Part shown: piece by piece, positions 35,139 through 46,444 of the stretch | How positions within the stretch are numbered: position 1 is the first letter of the stretch | Layout of the letters: each line of letters begins with the position of its first letter | Source of the DNA: Botryosphaeria dothidea | Taxonomy: Eukaryota; Ascomycota; Dothideomycetes; Botryosphaeriales; Botryosphaeriaceae | DNA: 64,000 nt | Assembly (NCBI GenBank): GCA_011503125.2 | Contig: WWBZ02000022.1 | Location: 2,914,001-2,978,000, forward strand | Direction of reading: 5' to 3' | Position numbers and translations under genes: made by a program | The notes under the pieces: model-generated | What the model was told of the DNA's origin: nothing | The model's database searches: none | Seen by the model: the letters and a program-made list of their open reading frames with translations, nothing else

Positions 35139-36570
35139 ATGGAGAGACCTTCTCACCCAGAAAATTACAGCACGCTTGAGGTCGACAGGGATAAAGTCCA
35201 GAACCTTCCGGTAGCTAAGGAGGATGAGGCCGAACTACCACAAGCAATTAACAGCAACGCCGCAGACGCCCCCGAGGTGGTGAAGAAAAGGGAAGGAGAA
35301 TCAGATTCCACAGTCCGTCAAAGAAAGATATGGGGTCTCCGACGGAGGACTTTCTGGGTCTTGCTCGCAATCGGCATTTTTGTGATCATTGGGGCGGCAG
35401 TTGGGGGCGGCGTCGGCGGGGCATTAGCCAACAAGGGTGGCTCCTCTCAGCCCTCTGGTCCTCCGCAAATCCTTCCGAATTCGAATATCGCAGCCGTCAA
35501 CTATACAGACGCCCAAAACGTGACACACTATCGGGTGTATTTTCAAGCCACGACTTCGAGCATCTTCCAATCAGACTACAACAACTCGACCGCCGCGTGG
35601 ACAGTGTCGCCAATCCAGCCATCCGGTAATCGTTCCGCAATTGTGCCACTGAACAGCACCTCACTCAGCGCTCACGTAAATCTGGAGAACAACACAAACG
35701 CAAGCCTCCTATTCTGTACCAACCAAAAAACTGCCACTGACCTTATTGATAGGTTGACTTCCACCTTTTCTTCATCGACTCCGACAACACCATCCGCGAG
35801 CTGACTTCCACGCTGACCGACCCCACGTGGGTCGAAGGAGACTTCAAACAGCCACTTCCAGTTGTCAATTCCTCTATTGCATCTTCCGGGAAGCAGTGCC
35901 AGCAGTGCAGCACCAACAACACGGTTATCTTCCAGAGCCAGCTGAACAATGAAAACACGCTCAACGCCGTCAACGAAAGCGCGAACGGGGCCTCCAAGCT
36001 GATTGCCAGCACGGTCAGCCCGGTGCTGGGCAGTGGCATGGCGCTGACCCAGTTGCTCCCAGACATCAACACCAACTACTCCACCTTCGCGCTCTACGTC
36101 AATGCGGGTAATCTGCAGGAGATCACGTACAACGCGACATCTCAGGAATGGGCTCTTCAGAACGCTATGGGTATGTTCCTTGCGTGAACGGAAGTATGTG
36201 CGTATTGACACTGATTGGTCTGCCAGAGACGGACGGCGTCGTGGCATCTCTGAGCGGCGAAGCGCACATTGCGGCGTGGTGCACGGTTCAGAACAACTAT
36301 CGGCACGTCACAGTGCTGTCTACTACTAGCAGTGGTGGCGTTCAGCTGATTTCCTGGAGCGGTGTGCCGGGTCAGACGGGATGGACGCAGAACAATGCGC
36401 TGGATGGTTTCGAGGACGTCGAGAAGAACTCAGCCATTACTTTCAATGAGGATGGGAGGGTATATGCGTTTGAGACTGCTGATGATGGAACCACGCAATT
36501 GACGGAATGGGTTTGCGAAGATGGAAGTACATTTGACAAAGTGGGCAGAGTGAACACCACGGTCTTCTAG
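35139..36570 (+). CDS. Membrane-anchored fucose-lectin-like protein
   Basis: Exons 35139-35675, 35753-36170 and 36227-36570 (introns 77 and 56 nt) give 432 residues. Order of parts: an acidic cytoplasmic N-terminus (1 to about 66), a basic stop RRR, one transmembrane helix (about 70-95, with a GGGVGG run), an Asn/Ser-rich N-glycosylated stalk, then a C-terminal half with repeated beta-strand units such as VDFHLFFIDSDNTIRELTST and AITFNEDGRVYAFE. This is the layout of type II fungal proteins with an Aleuria-lectin-like (fucose-specific) beta-propeller. Similarity is at the fold-pattern level, and the sugar-binding Arg/Glu/Trp set cannot be confirmed by eye. Intron 1 (GTAAAT, CTGAC branch, TAG) is needed; unspliced reading stops at 35804. 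Confidence 0.72.
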
Positions 36571-36630
36571 GAGAATGTGCAACATTTACGAAATGCATAG
36601 CCTGAGTCTCTTCGGAAAGCAAAGATAAAA

Positions 36631-36654
36631 GAAAGAAAGAAAGAAAGAAAGAAA
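36631..36654. repeat. (GAAA)n microsatellite
   Basis: Six tandem GAAA units in the 95-bp gap between the converging 3' ends of the lectin-like gene and the HET-type gene. Confidence 0.9.
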
Positions 36655-36665
36655 TTGAAAAGTGC

Positions 36666-37937
36666 TCAACTCAAGATAAGCTCGTCAGCGTCTTCCTTTT
36701 TCCAAGTTACTGCCTCCCCAAACATGACACCTTCAAGATAGCAATCTCCCATCACTTCGTACATTCCGTCTTCAACGTTCTCAGAAAGGATCAATGGAAC
36801 TCTACATCCGTGTATAATGGCAATGGAGTGTCCTTCCATGCAGTACGAAGCGACCAGGCCAAGCCTATCACCTCTAGCCATCATAAACTTTCTTTCACTC
36901 AACTTGCCCATTGTTTCGGAGACTATCCGTAGGGCACTTGCCCTACCCTCCTCCAGATCATTTAAAGTCTGGCCCGCACTCCTTTCATAGTCTTCGGATC
37001 TTTTACTCAACCGCAAAAGTAGCTCAAGCGTATCAACCATCTTCCAAGACTGTGCTTCCCGCCACGTGGCAATTTCCCGGGTAAGCTTCTCGAGTTCCGA
37101 ATATAAGCCGCGATGGTCAGGAAAATGCTTCCAGGACATTACAAATTGGGAAGTAAAGCTGATATGATCAATAACTCTTCCTTTGACACTGAGTGAATCA
37201 GATGCACCTCTGACTGAGGACTCATGACAAAGGCCTGCCGCGGCGTTCCACGGTGTTTCCGTGCCTTCCAAATTCGATGGAAAGATCATGTCTGTCGGAA
37301 GAGATAATCTTGCCTCTGACCATATGGGCACCCAACTGGGAAGAGAAGCAAGCCCTGGCCTATTTGAGCGGCAAAACTTCCTGATTGGCAGGAAGTCCAG
37401 AGACCCCGTGTCTTTGGCTAGAGAGTGTGCAAACTTGATGAAGACATTTTTTAGCGGTTCATTATAACTTGGAAGAAAGCTCGGCGATTCCCAGAGCCCG
37501 AGGTATGCGAACAGTCCATCATGCTCGATTGTCGTTGCAAAGTATCCGCTCAGTCCGGAAATTACATAGAGAAGATGGGAACATTCCAGATCCTGGTTTT
37601 TCGCGAGCTCTCCTCGAGTAAAGTGAAGCATCACGAGATTGGCTGATCCACGCAAACCATGGGTAGATGCCAAGTCTAGTGAACACGCGCATCTCAGGGT
37701 GTAGAAATCCATTTCTGAAATCGCTCGACCACCCCAGAGAAATTCGAAGGCTCTAGAAAGGAGAAATCCTTGGATAATCCAGCCCCGAGAGCACCAGGCA
37801 CTATTCTTGGCTGAAACTACTGCGCTGACATGCTCCCGCGTTGGTGAAGGGGACGCGTTGAATCCGCGTATTTTCAGCAATCGTGTAAAGCGTTCGCCCT
37901 CCAGCGGCTCGTACTCGTACGTGGTAACGCATGCCAT
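36666..37937 (-). CDS. HET-type protein lacking most of its HET core
   Basis: A single open exon of 423 residues. HET-domain proteins mediate heterokaryon incompatibility, a cell-death reaction between unlike strains. The N-terminus YEYEPLEGERFTRLLKI is the usual entry to the domain, and from about residue 48 the sequence matches the far end (SAWCSRGWIIQGFLLSRAFEFLWGG, the WxxRxWxxQE element with E replaced by G). The expected middle, including the ALSYxWG and ICINQ motifs, is absent: about 80-100 residues are missing with the frame intact. The C-terminal ~330 residues follow the general plan of these proteins (LPSWVPIWSEA, then GDRLGLV and CRVPLIL). It may be a decayed gene or a deleted allele still translated; activity as a death trigger is doubtful. 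Confidence 0.7.
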   Translation of the reverse strand: MACVTTYEYEPLEGERFTRLLKIRGFNASPSPTREHVSAVVSAKNSAWCSRGWIIQGFLLSRAFEFLWGGRAISEMDFYTLRCACSLDLASTHGLRGSANLVMLHFTRGELAKNQDLECSHLLYVISGLSGYFATTIEHDGLFAYLGLWESPSFLPSYNEPLKNVFIKFAHSLAKDTGSLDFLPIRKFCRSNRPGLASLPSWVPIWSEARLSLPTDMIFPSNLEGTETPWNAAAGLCHESSVRGASDSLSVKGRVIDHISFTSQFVMSWKHFPDHRGLYSELEKLTREIATWREAQSWKMVDTLELLLRLSKRSEDYERSAGQTLNDLEEGRASALRIVSETMGKLSERKFMMARGDRLGLVASYCMEGHSIAIIHGCRVPLILSENVEDGMYEVMGDCYLEGVMFGEAVTWKKEDADELILS

Positions 37938-38156
37938 GGCGAAGAAGGTTTGGTAAGGGGGAAGAATTGTTGGATGATTGAAGAAAAACTGGATGAAGGT
38001 TGACTACGTTTGCAAAGCGCGGCTCTGAGGGCGCTCAGGTGGTCAGCCGAGCCTGCTTACAGGCAGCTGCAGCCCTCTGCATTTCCGAGTCCCTGTACTA
38101 CCATGGAAGGATCCGGGATGCTTGTATTTTGTCAAAGACCATCAATGGCCTTGCTC
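37938..38156. other. Short gap between HET-type and ALS-like genes
   Basis: 219 bp serving as 5' flank of the HET-type gene and 3' flank of the ALS-like gene. Nothing recognised. Confidence 0.4.
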
Positions 38157-40411
38157 TCATGCCACGATAGCCTCCAACACAGCTCCAACCCCCCTCTCCA
38201 GAACCTCTTTGGCCAGTCTCTTGATGGCTTCTTCCAACTCTTCCACCGTCTGCACTCTCTCAGTCACCAGATTCCCTCCCGCCGCAGCCTTCGCAATACC
38301 CAAGTAGTCCGGCCCATCAGCCCTCAGGTCGATACCCAATCCTTGATCAGACGTCTTCGCCGCCAGCCCATCCGGGTGCACATCGTTGATGCAGGATCTG
38401 GTCGCCTTCCACCCGCCATTGTTGACCACGACCGTCAGGAAAGGCGTCTTGTGCTGATACTGCGCCCAGTATACAGCCGACGGCGCTCCAAACACAAAGC
38501 TCCCATCACCTGTGATGCTGCATACGAACCTCCCATTCCCAGCACCACCCTCCTCCCTACGATTAACGCATGGCCGCTCCCTCGCCGTATCGTACAGTTC
38601 CGTGGCCAACTTGATCCCAATGGCGGCACCGCCACTCCAACCCAGCCCGCTCCCTCCCTTCGTGAAATTCGTGCCTGGAACGTCCAACCGCAACTGCTCG
38701 CTCAACGTGACCTGATTCGTCACCACATCGCTCACCCAAACCGTATCCGCGGGCAACAGCCTCCGCAGCGTCCTGAACAGATACGCCGCCGACAGCCTCC
38801 CATCCGCCCGCGGCGCCGCCCTCCCGTCCAACACCCGCACCCCCTCCTCGTGCAGCCTCCCCAACTCCGCCCACCTCTCCTCGCCCGAACCCCCTCCCCT
38901 CCCCTCCAACCTCCCCTTGACATACCCCACCAGCTGCGCCACCGCCACCTCGCACTCCGCGCCCCACGTCCCCTCCGCGCCCACGTCAAACAGCCCCATC
39001 CGCTCCTTCCGCGGATCCACATCCACGTGGAAGACCCTCGCGCCCGCCCTCTCCGGCCGCACCCTCGCCGGGATCCACGGCACGTCGACGTCGAGCAGCA
39101 GCACGACGTCCGCCGCCCTGACCGCCGCGGCCGCCCCCGTCGCCCTCGTCACGCTCGCGCGATGCCCCGCCGGGAACGACACCTCGCGGAACTCGGCGTC
39201 GAAGACGCGCAGGCGGCCGGCGAGCGCGTCGGCCAGCGCGACGAGTGCGGCCACGGCGGCGCCGCTGCGGCCGAGGTAGCCGGTTACGACGAGCGGGTGC
39301 TGCGCGGCGAGCAGGGCGGCGCCGATGGTCTCGACGGCGGAGGGGGCCAGGGCGCCGAGGGACGGGTGGAGGGCGGCGGGCGGGGTCGAGGGGAGCGGGA
39401 GCGGGGTGGCGGCGGCGGCGGCGAGGACCTCGCGGGCGGCGGTGAGGTAGGTCGGGCCGGGGCTGGCGGTGCAGGACATGCGGAGGGCGCGGGAGACGAG
39501 GGCGTGGGTGTGGGCGGCGTGTTTGAGCTCGGCGGCGTAGCGGGCGTAGGGGGCGAGGAGGGCGGGTTGGTTGGGGATGTCTTGGTACCTGTGGGGCGTT
39601 AGCGCTTTTGGAGTGCTGGCTTTGGTTGTTTTTGTCTCGATTTGGGCTGTGTTGTGGATTGCTTCCGTGTTTGGCATGGAGGGGAGGGGGAGGGTGCACC
39701 ATTGCACGTGCTCGGACCGTGATCCCGGGAGCTCTCCGTTCAACGTCAGGGGAGCTTGCCCGGCGAAGATGAGGACGGGAGCTCTGCCCGAAGAGGCATT
39801 GTGCAGACCCTGGCCGAGGGCTGCGGTGCCGACGTCGACGTGGACGATGACGCACTGAGGCCGCTTGGTCAAGCGTGCGAATCCGTCGGCGGCGGAAAGA
39901 GCTACGAACTGTGCTCACGGTTAGCTTCCCTCTTGCTTGAGCCGTATGCGTTGTCTTTCAGAGGCGTGAAATTGTTCTCCCGGTGGTTTTTCTTTTTCCT
40001 GGACTCTCTGTTCAAACGCAAGCGGAGTTCATCTATCTGAAAAATCCGGGCCGTAGATGACTGGAAACGGAAAGTGAATGCCTCATATAGAGTAATCGGA
40101 GCAGAAAGAGCCACGAGGGCTTCATCTAAACGATGGCCTGGCTACTGATGAAGAAAAAAAAAAAAAAAGCTTGCAGCTCACCTCATGCAGAAAAATCAGC
40201 AGCCTAGGCCAAACCTTGCCCTCCTCTTTGCGCCGCGTATAGGCTTCGATGATGCTGGGATGATCTGATCCCAGCACAGTGAAGAGATAGTCCACGCCGG
40301 CCTGGTTGAGATGTTAGACAATCTGGAACCTGCCGATCTTTCGACAAGTAGAAATCCGCTCACCAGAGCCAGGCTCTCCAGAAAAATGTCAGCCACTGTG
40401 TGAGGCTGCAT
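38157..40411 (-). CDS. Thiamine-diphosphate enzyme, acetolactate-synthase-like
   Basis: Exons 40411-40364, 40301-40182, 39908-39700 and 39588-38157; 602 residues, all in phase. It has the three-domain TPP fold: an N-terminal pyrimidine domain with AGVDYLFTVLGSDHP and catalytic Glu56 (LHE), a central domain, and a C-terminal pyrophosphate domain with the GDG...NN motif (GDGSFVF at 486, NN at 515-516, metal-binding spacing correct). It belongs to the fungal acetolactate-synthase-like group outside the mitochondrial ILV2 enzyme: there is no obvious mitochondrial presequence, and HVDVGTAALGQGLHNASSGR is typical of these paralogues. Substrates are unknown; decarboxylation of a 2-oxo acid is inferred from the fold. 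Intron 2 is 273 nt with a 15-A run and contains stops in frame. Intron 3 (111 nt) splits the W of VQW|YQDIP. Confidence 0.86.
40154..40168. repeat. A15 homopolymer inside an intron
   Basis: A run of 15 A on the plus strand, within intron 2 of the acetolactate-synthase-like gene. Confidence 0.9.
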
Positions 40412-41256
40412 GTTGGATGGGTGTTGGAGTTCCAGCGCGCTGCTACGAGCATTGACGAGGGGCTTTTGCACTATGCTTCTCGGGCGGGCAGATACGCGAG
40501 AGCAACAAATCGCGTGGGCTGGATAGGGCGGGCGGACGAGCGGGGGTTGACAGGCTGGGCCAGATTGCTGCGATTGTGGATTCGCGTTACGTGATATACC
40601 TTGCCGTCCAGGTCGGCGGTTGTGCCATCTTTGGTATCCGAAGCTGCAGGTAACGCGAAGGGGTCCTCGGTCGGGATCAGGGTGGGGAAAGGAGAGACGG
40701 GACGGGAGAGCAAGGTAGAGGGTGGGGAACGGGTCTCCGGGTCGGCATGCGGCGTAGCAGAAAAGCGGTCCTTCACGGCCAACACAAAAGAAAAACTTTC
40801 GGCCCACCGCGGCGGATGTACGTCAGTCCGGTACCTGCCCAATGGCATTTGCCGGCCAGCGTGCATATCCCGGAGATTGGTAGAGGCTTTCCGTCCGCCT
40901 GGACCTGAGGTACATACGCGTGTGTACCTTTGCGGCACGGAGCATGCAGAAGGCAAGGGAAGGTAGCTTTGGCCTGTCTAATGCGGCTGTCTCAGACTGA
41001 GCATGGCACTTGCCGTAAATACGTGCTCAGATCCCTGACGGTTGAAGTCCCAGCTGTCCATTTGAACCATCGCGGAAGGTAACTCGTTTGGGTAAAGCCG
41101 GGAGAAACCCGTCCAACCTCCATCGCTTCCCATTACATTCCAAGATAATAGACTACACTCGTGCATACGTCAATCCTGCTCTTTAGGCGTCGCTAACATC
41201 ACAACAACCCAGCTCTCTCATTGGCCTGCGACGCAACATGCACAAAGGGAAAAGGA
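40412..41256. other. Intergenic region
   Basis: About 845 bp: 5' flank of the ALS-like gene and 3' flank of SAT4 copy C. Open frames here (for example 40601-40966) have no recognisable domain. No RNA gene seen. Confidence 0.4.
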
Positions 41257-42515
41257 CTAATCCACCCCCACGGCACTCGTGGAAGAGCTCCTAACCGACA
41301 CGCATGTCCTGACTTGTATCCCATCAGCCATATTCTGTCCTCGCGGTATGATCTCCTCCTCGCTGCCGCTATCCCCGAATTGGTTTGTCGTTACGACAGC
41401 CGTAGTGTCGATCCTGCTACGGCCCTTCTCTGGCACAAGGCCAGGGTGGTGCGCTCCCGCCGTGCCGTGCGAGGAGAGATGGCTCATCTTGTATCCTCGC
41501 TCACGAGAGTAGTAATTCTTCTTCGACTGTTGGTTTGAAGACAGCATGGGCAGGGCGCGTGAGAGCAGCCAGCGCAGTGAAGGGAGACATGTGCAGATCA
41601 GCCCGACGGCCGCCTCGATGTAGGACCACAGGAATGCCGGTGCCGAGTCCCATGTTGTGTCTTTGACTTTCTGAGTGGACGCGACGAGCGCTTTCATGCG
41701 GATAGCGCTGGCAACGCAGACAAAGAGACCGAGCGCAAACAGGATGATGAGCCCGATCTTCTTGGTGCGTGTCATCTGCAGCCGCTGGATGAATGGCATT
41801 GGAAGGAGCGCCACCCAGACGTCCGTTACGGTGTTGAAGGCCGCCCACGACCATCTAAACGCGCTGTTGTTGATGCAGTGACCGTCGATCCTACGGTTCC
41901 AGTTGTAGGCGATGGGTATGCATTCCAGTAGCGTAGCCATGATAAAGCTAAAGGAACCGGTGACGATGATGGCGATGGACCAAAGACAGATGACCCGGAA
42001 AGAGTGGATCTGGAAAACGCGGAGGTACAGAAGAAGGAAGGCGAGCTTGTTGAAGCAGATGACGCATTTGTAGAATATCTGGAAGAGGAAGAAATACTGG
42101 GGATGAGATCAGTGTATGCTTTGGTGATGCTTATCGAAGCTGGCCATACTTTGAGTGCGAGGTTCAAACTGCCTCCTGCCGGGCCTACTTCTTTTTTTCT
42201 CAGGCCGAAGCCGTTCCTGACAGCTGAAGTGGTCTCAGTTTCTAGTTCTCGTAGTTGGTGAGGTTCTACTGACCTTCACAGCCTATCACGGTGATGACGA
42301 TCAAGCAACACTGGAGAATGTTAGTCTGAAGGATCCCGTCTGTGGGCGCACAAAGGACGTACGTTCGACAGTGCCACCATGGCTTCTTCTAAGCCCAGCC
42401 AGCCCCTTCTCTTGTAGACGGCGGCCATGCGAGCGCAGACGAGGCATGTGGTGAAGGTGGTGAGGGCGATGGACACGCCGGTGATGGCGGCGCCTTGGCC
42501 GTCCCAGGCCTCCAT
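41257..42515 (-). CDS. SAT4/rhodopsin-type integral membrane protein (copy C)
   Basis: Exons 42515-42363, 42310-42274, 42223-42150 and 42096-41257; 367 residues in phase. Seven helices follow the family plan: GWLGLEEAMVALSN after helix 2, YFFLFQIFYKCVICFNKLAF, ECIPIAYNWN, FNTVTDVWVALLPMPFIQRL and SYIEAAVGLICTCLPSLRWL, then a Ser-rich cytoplasmic tail. For intron 2 the acceptor must be the TTCAG at about 42224; using the next CAG four codons on produces an early stop. The family hallmark D-D pair after helix 2 is E-E here (GLEEAM). Function is unknown. It is the third member of this family in the window and is not an obvious tandem duplicate of the other two, since intron positions and sequence differ. 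Confidence 0.85.
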
Positions 42516-43687
42516 GATGGGGGCAGGAGAGTTCAGATCAGATCAAGGTGGAGCCCGGGGAGAAGCGGCGGGCGCTCATGGCGGGCGCTCTCTTTGCAGT
42601 ATAAGGTGCGGCAGCCACGCGAGAATGGCTGCGGTGCAACTCGACATTTGCGCGTCCTCGGAAGCCAAGGACGAGTGTCTCATGGCGGATGACCCCCTGT
42701 CCATGATGGATAATTGCTTTTCGAGGTGCCGCAACGCTGATTAACTGCAGCAGGGAAGCAGGACCGTTGGGGGAGGCGTGCATGTAGATTATGGCAGCTT
42801 ACGCCACCGAGACCCGAGGCAGCGGTTCAAATCAGACCAGGACAGCGCGAAGGAGCGCCGGAAAAAATAGAAGGGCGCTGGGCGCTGGGAGGCGCCGTAG
42901 GAGTTGCAGCTTGCGGGCGCGGCGCTGGCTCGTTGTGGTGAGATGGGCGTTCTTGTCGCTGTGCTTGTTTGCCGAGTCAAGGGAGCACTGCGCCGCACAA
43001 GCATCCTGCGCCTGCAGCGGTGGGTGCACGGCAGCCGTGATCGAGAATTGGCGATATGACGGTGATGAGTCGTGTAAGACCAGCACCGCGCATTGTGCGT
43101 TGCGACGGCCGAAATCTGCAGCCTTGCGCCGGCGTCCACGTCGTCTGCTGCTCGTCAGCGTCCACGCCAGCCGGCAGCCATGTGCGGGAGTGCAGTCGAC
43201 AGGGCGGATGGGCAGCAGATCTGGTCCAGCGCAGCGGTAGCGGGCGAAGGAGGGTGGAGGGAGGGGCCGTCGTCGAGCGTGTTTTTCCCGGCGGGCCGCC
43301 GCCTCCGCGCTGCTCGATTGGCCGTCCGTCGCCATCTCGGAAGACCCGCTGTCATCCTTGCTTCAGACCACTCCACTCGTAGAAGGTCAGCCTGCAGCCC
43401 CATACACCGCCGTTGATAGGGCCGTCCTTCATCTATCTCTCCTCTCCTTGCGCCTGTGCCACGCCTAGCTCTGCCACCCCGTCTGGTGCTGACCCCCGCT
43501 CCGTCTGCTACAGTGCAACATGTCTCCCGCTGCATCTTCACAGGTTACTCGGCAGATGCCCAGATATTTTCCGCGAGCCGAATGGTTACTTTTGCCTGCC
43601 CATGCCCCTCCGTAGAACTCACCCTTACCCGTCTCATTCTCCTCCTCCTCCTCCTCCTCCTCTTCTTCTGCTACTCAGCATCCCACC
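42516..43687. promoter_or_regulatory. Divergent promoter region of SAT4 copy C and the Dal5-type transporter
   Basis: About 1.2 kb between two divergent start codons. A pyrimidine (CTC)n tract at 43639-43669 ends 18 bp before the transporter ATG and probably lies in its 5' leader. GC-rich open frames at 42790-43540 on both strands have no domain and look accidental. Confidence 0.45.
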
Positions 43688-45467
43688 ATGAGCATCAAGG
43701 CGCCCGAAGTCACCGCTTCCGAGGCTTCCACGCCGACCACGGCCTCCGAGCACCTGCCCGGCGGGCCTTTTGACCCCCAAATCGAACGACGTATCCTGCG
43801 TAAGCTGGACTTCAAGGTTGTGCCGCTGCTGTGCATCCTATTCCTGGTTTCGTTCATCGACCGGTATGCAACTTCTTCCTCAGCTGAAACTCTGTGCAAC
43901 GCCCAATCAATCCTGACTCTCCGCTCAGCTCCAACATCGCCAATGCCAAAATCCAGGGCATGGACAAAGACCTGCACCTGCATGGCAATCAATACAACAT
44001 GGCCGTCATGGTCTTCACCGTCGCCTACGTCATCTTCGGGGTTCCGGCCAACCTTGTCTTCAAGAAGTTTGGTCCGAAGACCCTCAGCATCATGATGCTA
44101 CTCTGGGGCAAGTCCATCCACGCTTTCGCCAATCCCACTGGCTAATCTTTTGCTTCCCGCTGCAGGCATCACCGTTATCGGGCAGGGAGTCACGAAGACT
44201 GCAGGTGGCCTTATTGCCTGCAGATTCCTGGAAGGAATCATGGAGGCCGGTTTCGTTCCGGGATGCGCGTACCTGATTGGTAGCTACTACAAGAAGGACG
44301 AGTTCCTGAAGCGCTACACCGTCTTCTTCAGCGCCGCCATTGCTGCAGGTGCTTTCAATGGAGTAAGTGCTCCTCGAACATCCACCAGCACGCGTATTAA
44401 CGCCCGCAGCTTCTCGCAACATTAATCTCCAAAATGGATGGGGTCGGCAATTACGAGGGGTGGCGTTGGTGAGTACCTGCGTCTGCGCGCATGCATCTGC
44501 ACCCAGAAAACCTCCGATTGGGAATGCACTGACAAGATCTCCGCCAGGATCTTCATCATCGAAGGCCTCATCACCGTCGTCTGTAGCTTCTGCTCCATCT
44601 TCTGGATCGTGCCCTTCCCCGAGGACAACAACAAGTTCACCCCGGCAGAGAAGGCCGTGCTGCTGGCCCGTGTGCGCGACGACGGCGGTGGAGTCCAGCA
44701 CGACAAGCTCGACCCCAAGCGCTTCGTCAAGTACATGATGGATTGGAAGATCTGGCTCTGGTAAGCCGCCCCGCCACTCCCTGCCCACAACACTCAGCTG
44801 ACTCCCACGGCCTCCCCCCCCCCCCAGCGTCCTCTCCTACCTCGGCGCCGAAGAAAACGCCGCCTCGGTCGTCGCCTTCCAGCCCTCCATCCTCAAAGGC
44901 CTCGGCTACACCGCCACGCAGGCCCAGGTCCACTCCATCCCCATCTACGCGGCCTCCTTCGTCTTCTCGCTGACCTGCGCCTACCTGTCCGAGCGCCTGC
45001 GCCAGCGCTACGTCTTCGGCATGCTGGGCAGCGTCGTCTGCATGGTCGGGCTGGCCGTCGAGCTGGCGCAGCCCCGGTCCGCAAACGTCCGGTACATGGG
45101 CATGTTCTTCGTGACGGCGGGCCCTTACCTGACCATGCCCATCACCGTCGTGTGGAACGCCATCAACGTCGGCAAGGGCTACAAGCGCACCGTCGCCTTC
45201 GCGTGCGTCATCGCGCTGGGCAACTGCGGCGCCTTCGTCGCCAGCAACGTCTTCATCACCGAGGAGGCACCAACGTACCACACGGGGTTCAGCACCAACA
45301 TGGGCTTCATCTCGCTCTCGCTCGTCTCTCAGACGGCCCTGTACGTTGGGCTGAGGCTGGAGAATGCGAAGAGGGACAGGAAGAGGAGGGAGCTGCCCGA
45401 GGTGTTGGACGAGAAGCTGTATGAGGATACGGGAGACCGGCATCCGGACTTCCGGTACCAGTTGTAG
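43688..45467 (+). CDS. MFS transporter, Dal5/anion:cation symporter type
   Basis: Six exons (43688-43863, 43929-44107, 44166-44362, 44410-44468, 44548-44760, 44828-45467) give 487 residues. About twelve helices fit the fungal allantoate/nicotinate/pantothenate permease group. Marks are RRILRKLDFKVVPLLCILFL before helix 1, FIDRSNIANAKIQGM, VPANLVFKKFGPKT (the G-x-x-x-D/R-x-G motif A region), RFLEGIMEAGFVPG, and FPEDNNKFTPAEKAVLLARV in the central loop. Intron 2 (44108-44165) has a GC donor (GGCAAGT), the known minor GC-AG class; a GT donor that keeps frame is not available there. Intron 5 ends in a pure C run. The substrate, a small organic anion or amide taken up with protons, is a family-level inference. 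Confidence 0.9.
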
Positions 45468-46444
45468 AGCGTCGGGTTCGTCTTCGGTGGCGCGTTAGAA
45501 GGTAGAGAAGAAGAAAGCCGTAGACCGGCTGGGAGGCATTCAGTCCCTTTTGGTGGAAGCCTGCGATTAATTTTCACGCTCAGCAACAAAAAGCACATTC
45601 CATTCGTCTTGGCATCGCATCTGCTGAGTTATATATACCGTTCTTGCAATATGCAGCAGCAGCGAGAGAGTTGGCAGGAAAAAAAAAATATCACACGCAG
45701 TGGCCAAGCCCATCGCCCCACCCGACCAACATGAGTGGGTGCAGACAGACTGGCCAGGAGGACTCAAGCTAAACCAGGACTCTAAGAAGCTGCAGCTCAG
45801 AACATGCTGTAAGACATCCTCGAGTGACCCTGTTACCAGCGCACGTACTGAGCGCCGCTCCAGCGCAATGCGATTGGCAGCGGTCCCCTTTCCACTGCGC
45901 AAGTCTTGGAAGTCCGTGGCTGGTACACGTATAGTTGGAGTGAATTCCGGCTCCGGTATTGGGGTTCGAACAGGCGCTTGCGTATGATAGTGAAGTCGAT
46001 TTTGTCGGATTGATTCATTTTGTGTCGGCGTGGGTATAATGTCAGCTTCGACTTGGCGCCACGTGTGTTCTTCGGTAGGGTATCAGCCCGCCTTGATTTA
46101 TTTAAATAAAGACATAGCCGTAGACTGTATAGCAGTCAAAATATCTCATTCCTTTGCATATCACCCCGTACCTACCCAGTTTTGCCGTAAGAAGCCTTTC
46201 TCACTCGTGCCGAAATTTGGGGGGATTTTCGAGACATAAGCATACTTTACAGCTCAGATCACTGGTTTCCTTCAATTGAAAGTCAAACCTCATCTTTTTG
46301 GTATGTTCTGCTTAAAGTACATCTTCTCCATTATCTCTTTCTTTTCCTTTTTTCTTATTTTCATTCTGTACCCGTATCGCCCACTATCGAGCGACTCGCA
46401 ATCCTCATTTGAAACCCCTCTCCGTCATCGTCTCCTCTTCCCTT
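45468..46444. other. Convergent 3' intergenic region
   Basis: About 980 bp between the 3' ends of the transporter (+) and TEL1 (-). It is relatively A/T-rich with T-rich tracts near 46320-46370. No gene, tRNA or repeat recognised. Confidence 0.45.

Noticed and set aside
38010..39602. 530-codon plus-strand open frame opposite the ALS-like gene
   Set aside because: Arg/Pro/Gly-rich antisense shadow of a GC-rich gene; it begins with TTG and has no domain, while the minus strand encodes a complete TPP enzyme.
39909..40181. 273-nt intron 2 of the ALS-like gene as coding sequence
   Set aside because: Its length is a multiple of three, but it contains stops in the required frame and an A15 run.
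42826..42850. GGTTCAAATC resembling a tRNA B box
   Set aside because: No matching A box at the right distance and no acceptor stem pairing.
45960..45980. GGTTCGAAC resembling a tRNA T-loop
   Set aside because: The flanking bases do not form the five-pair T stem and there is no A box upstream.
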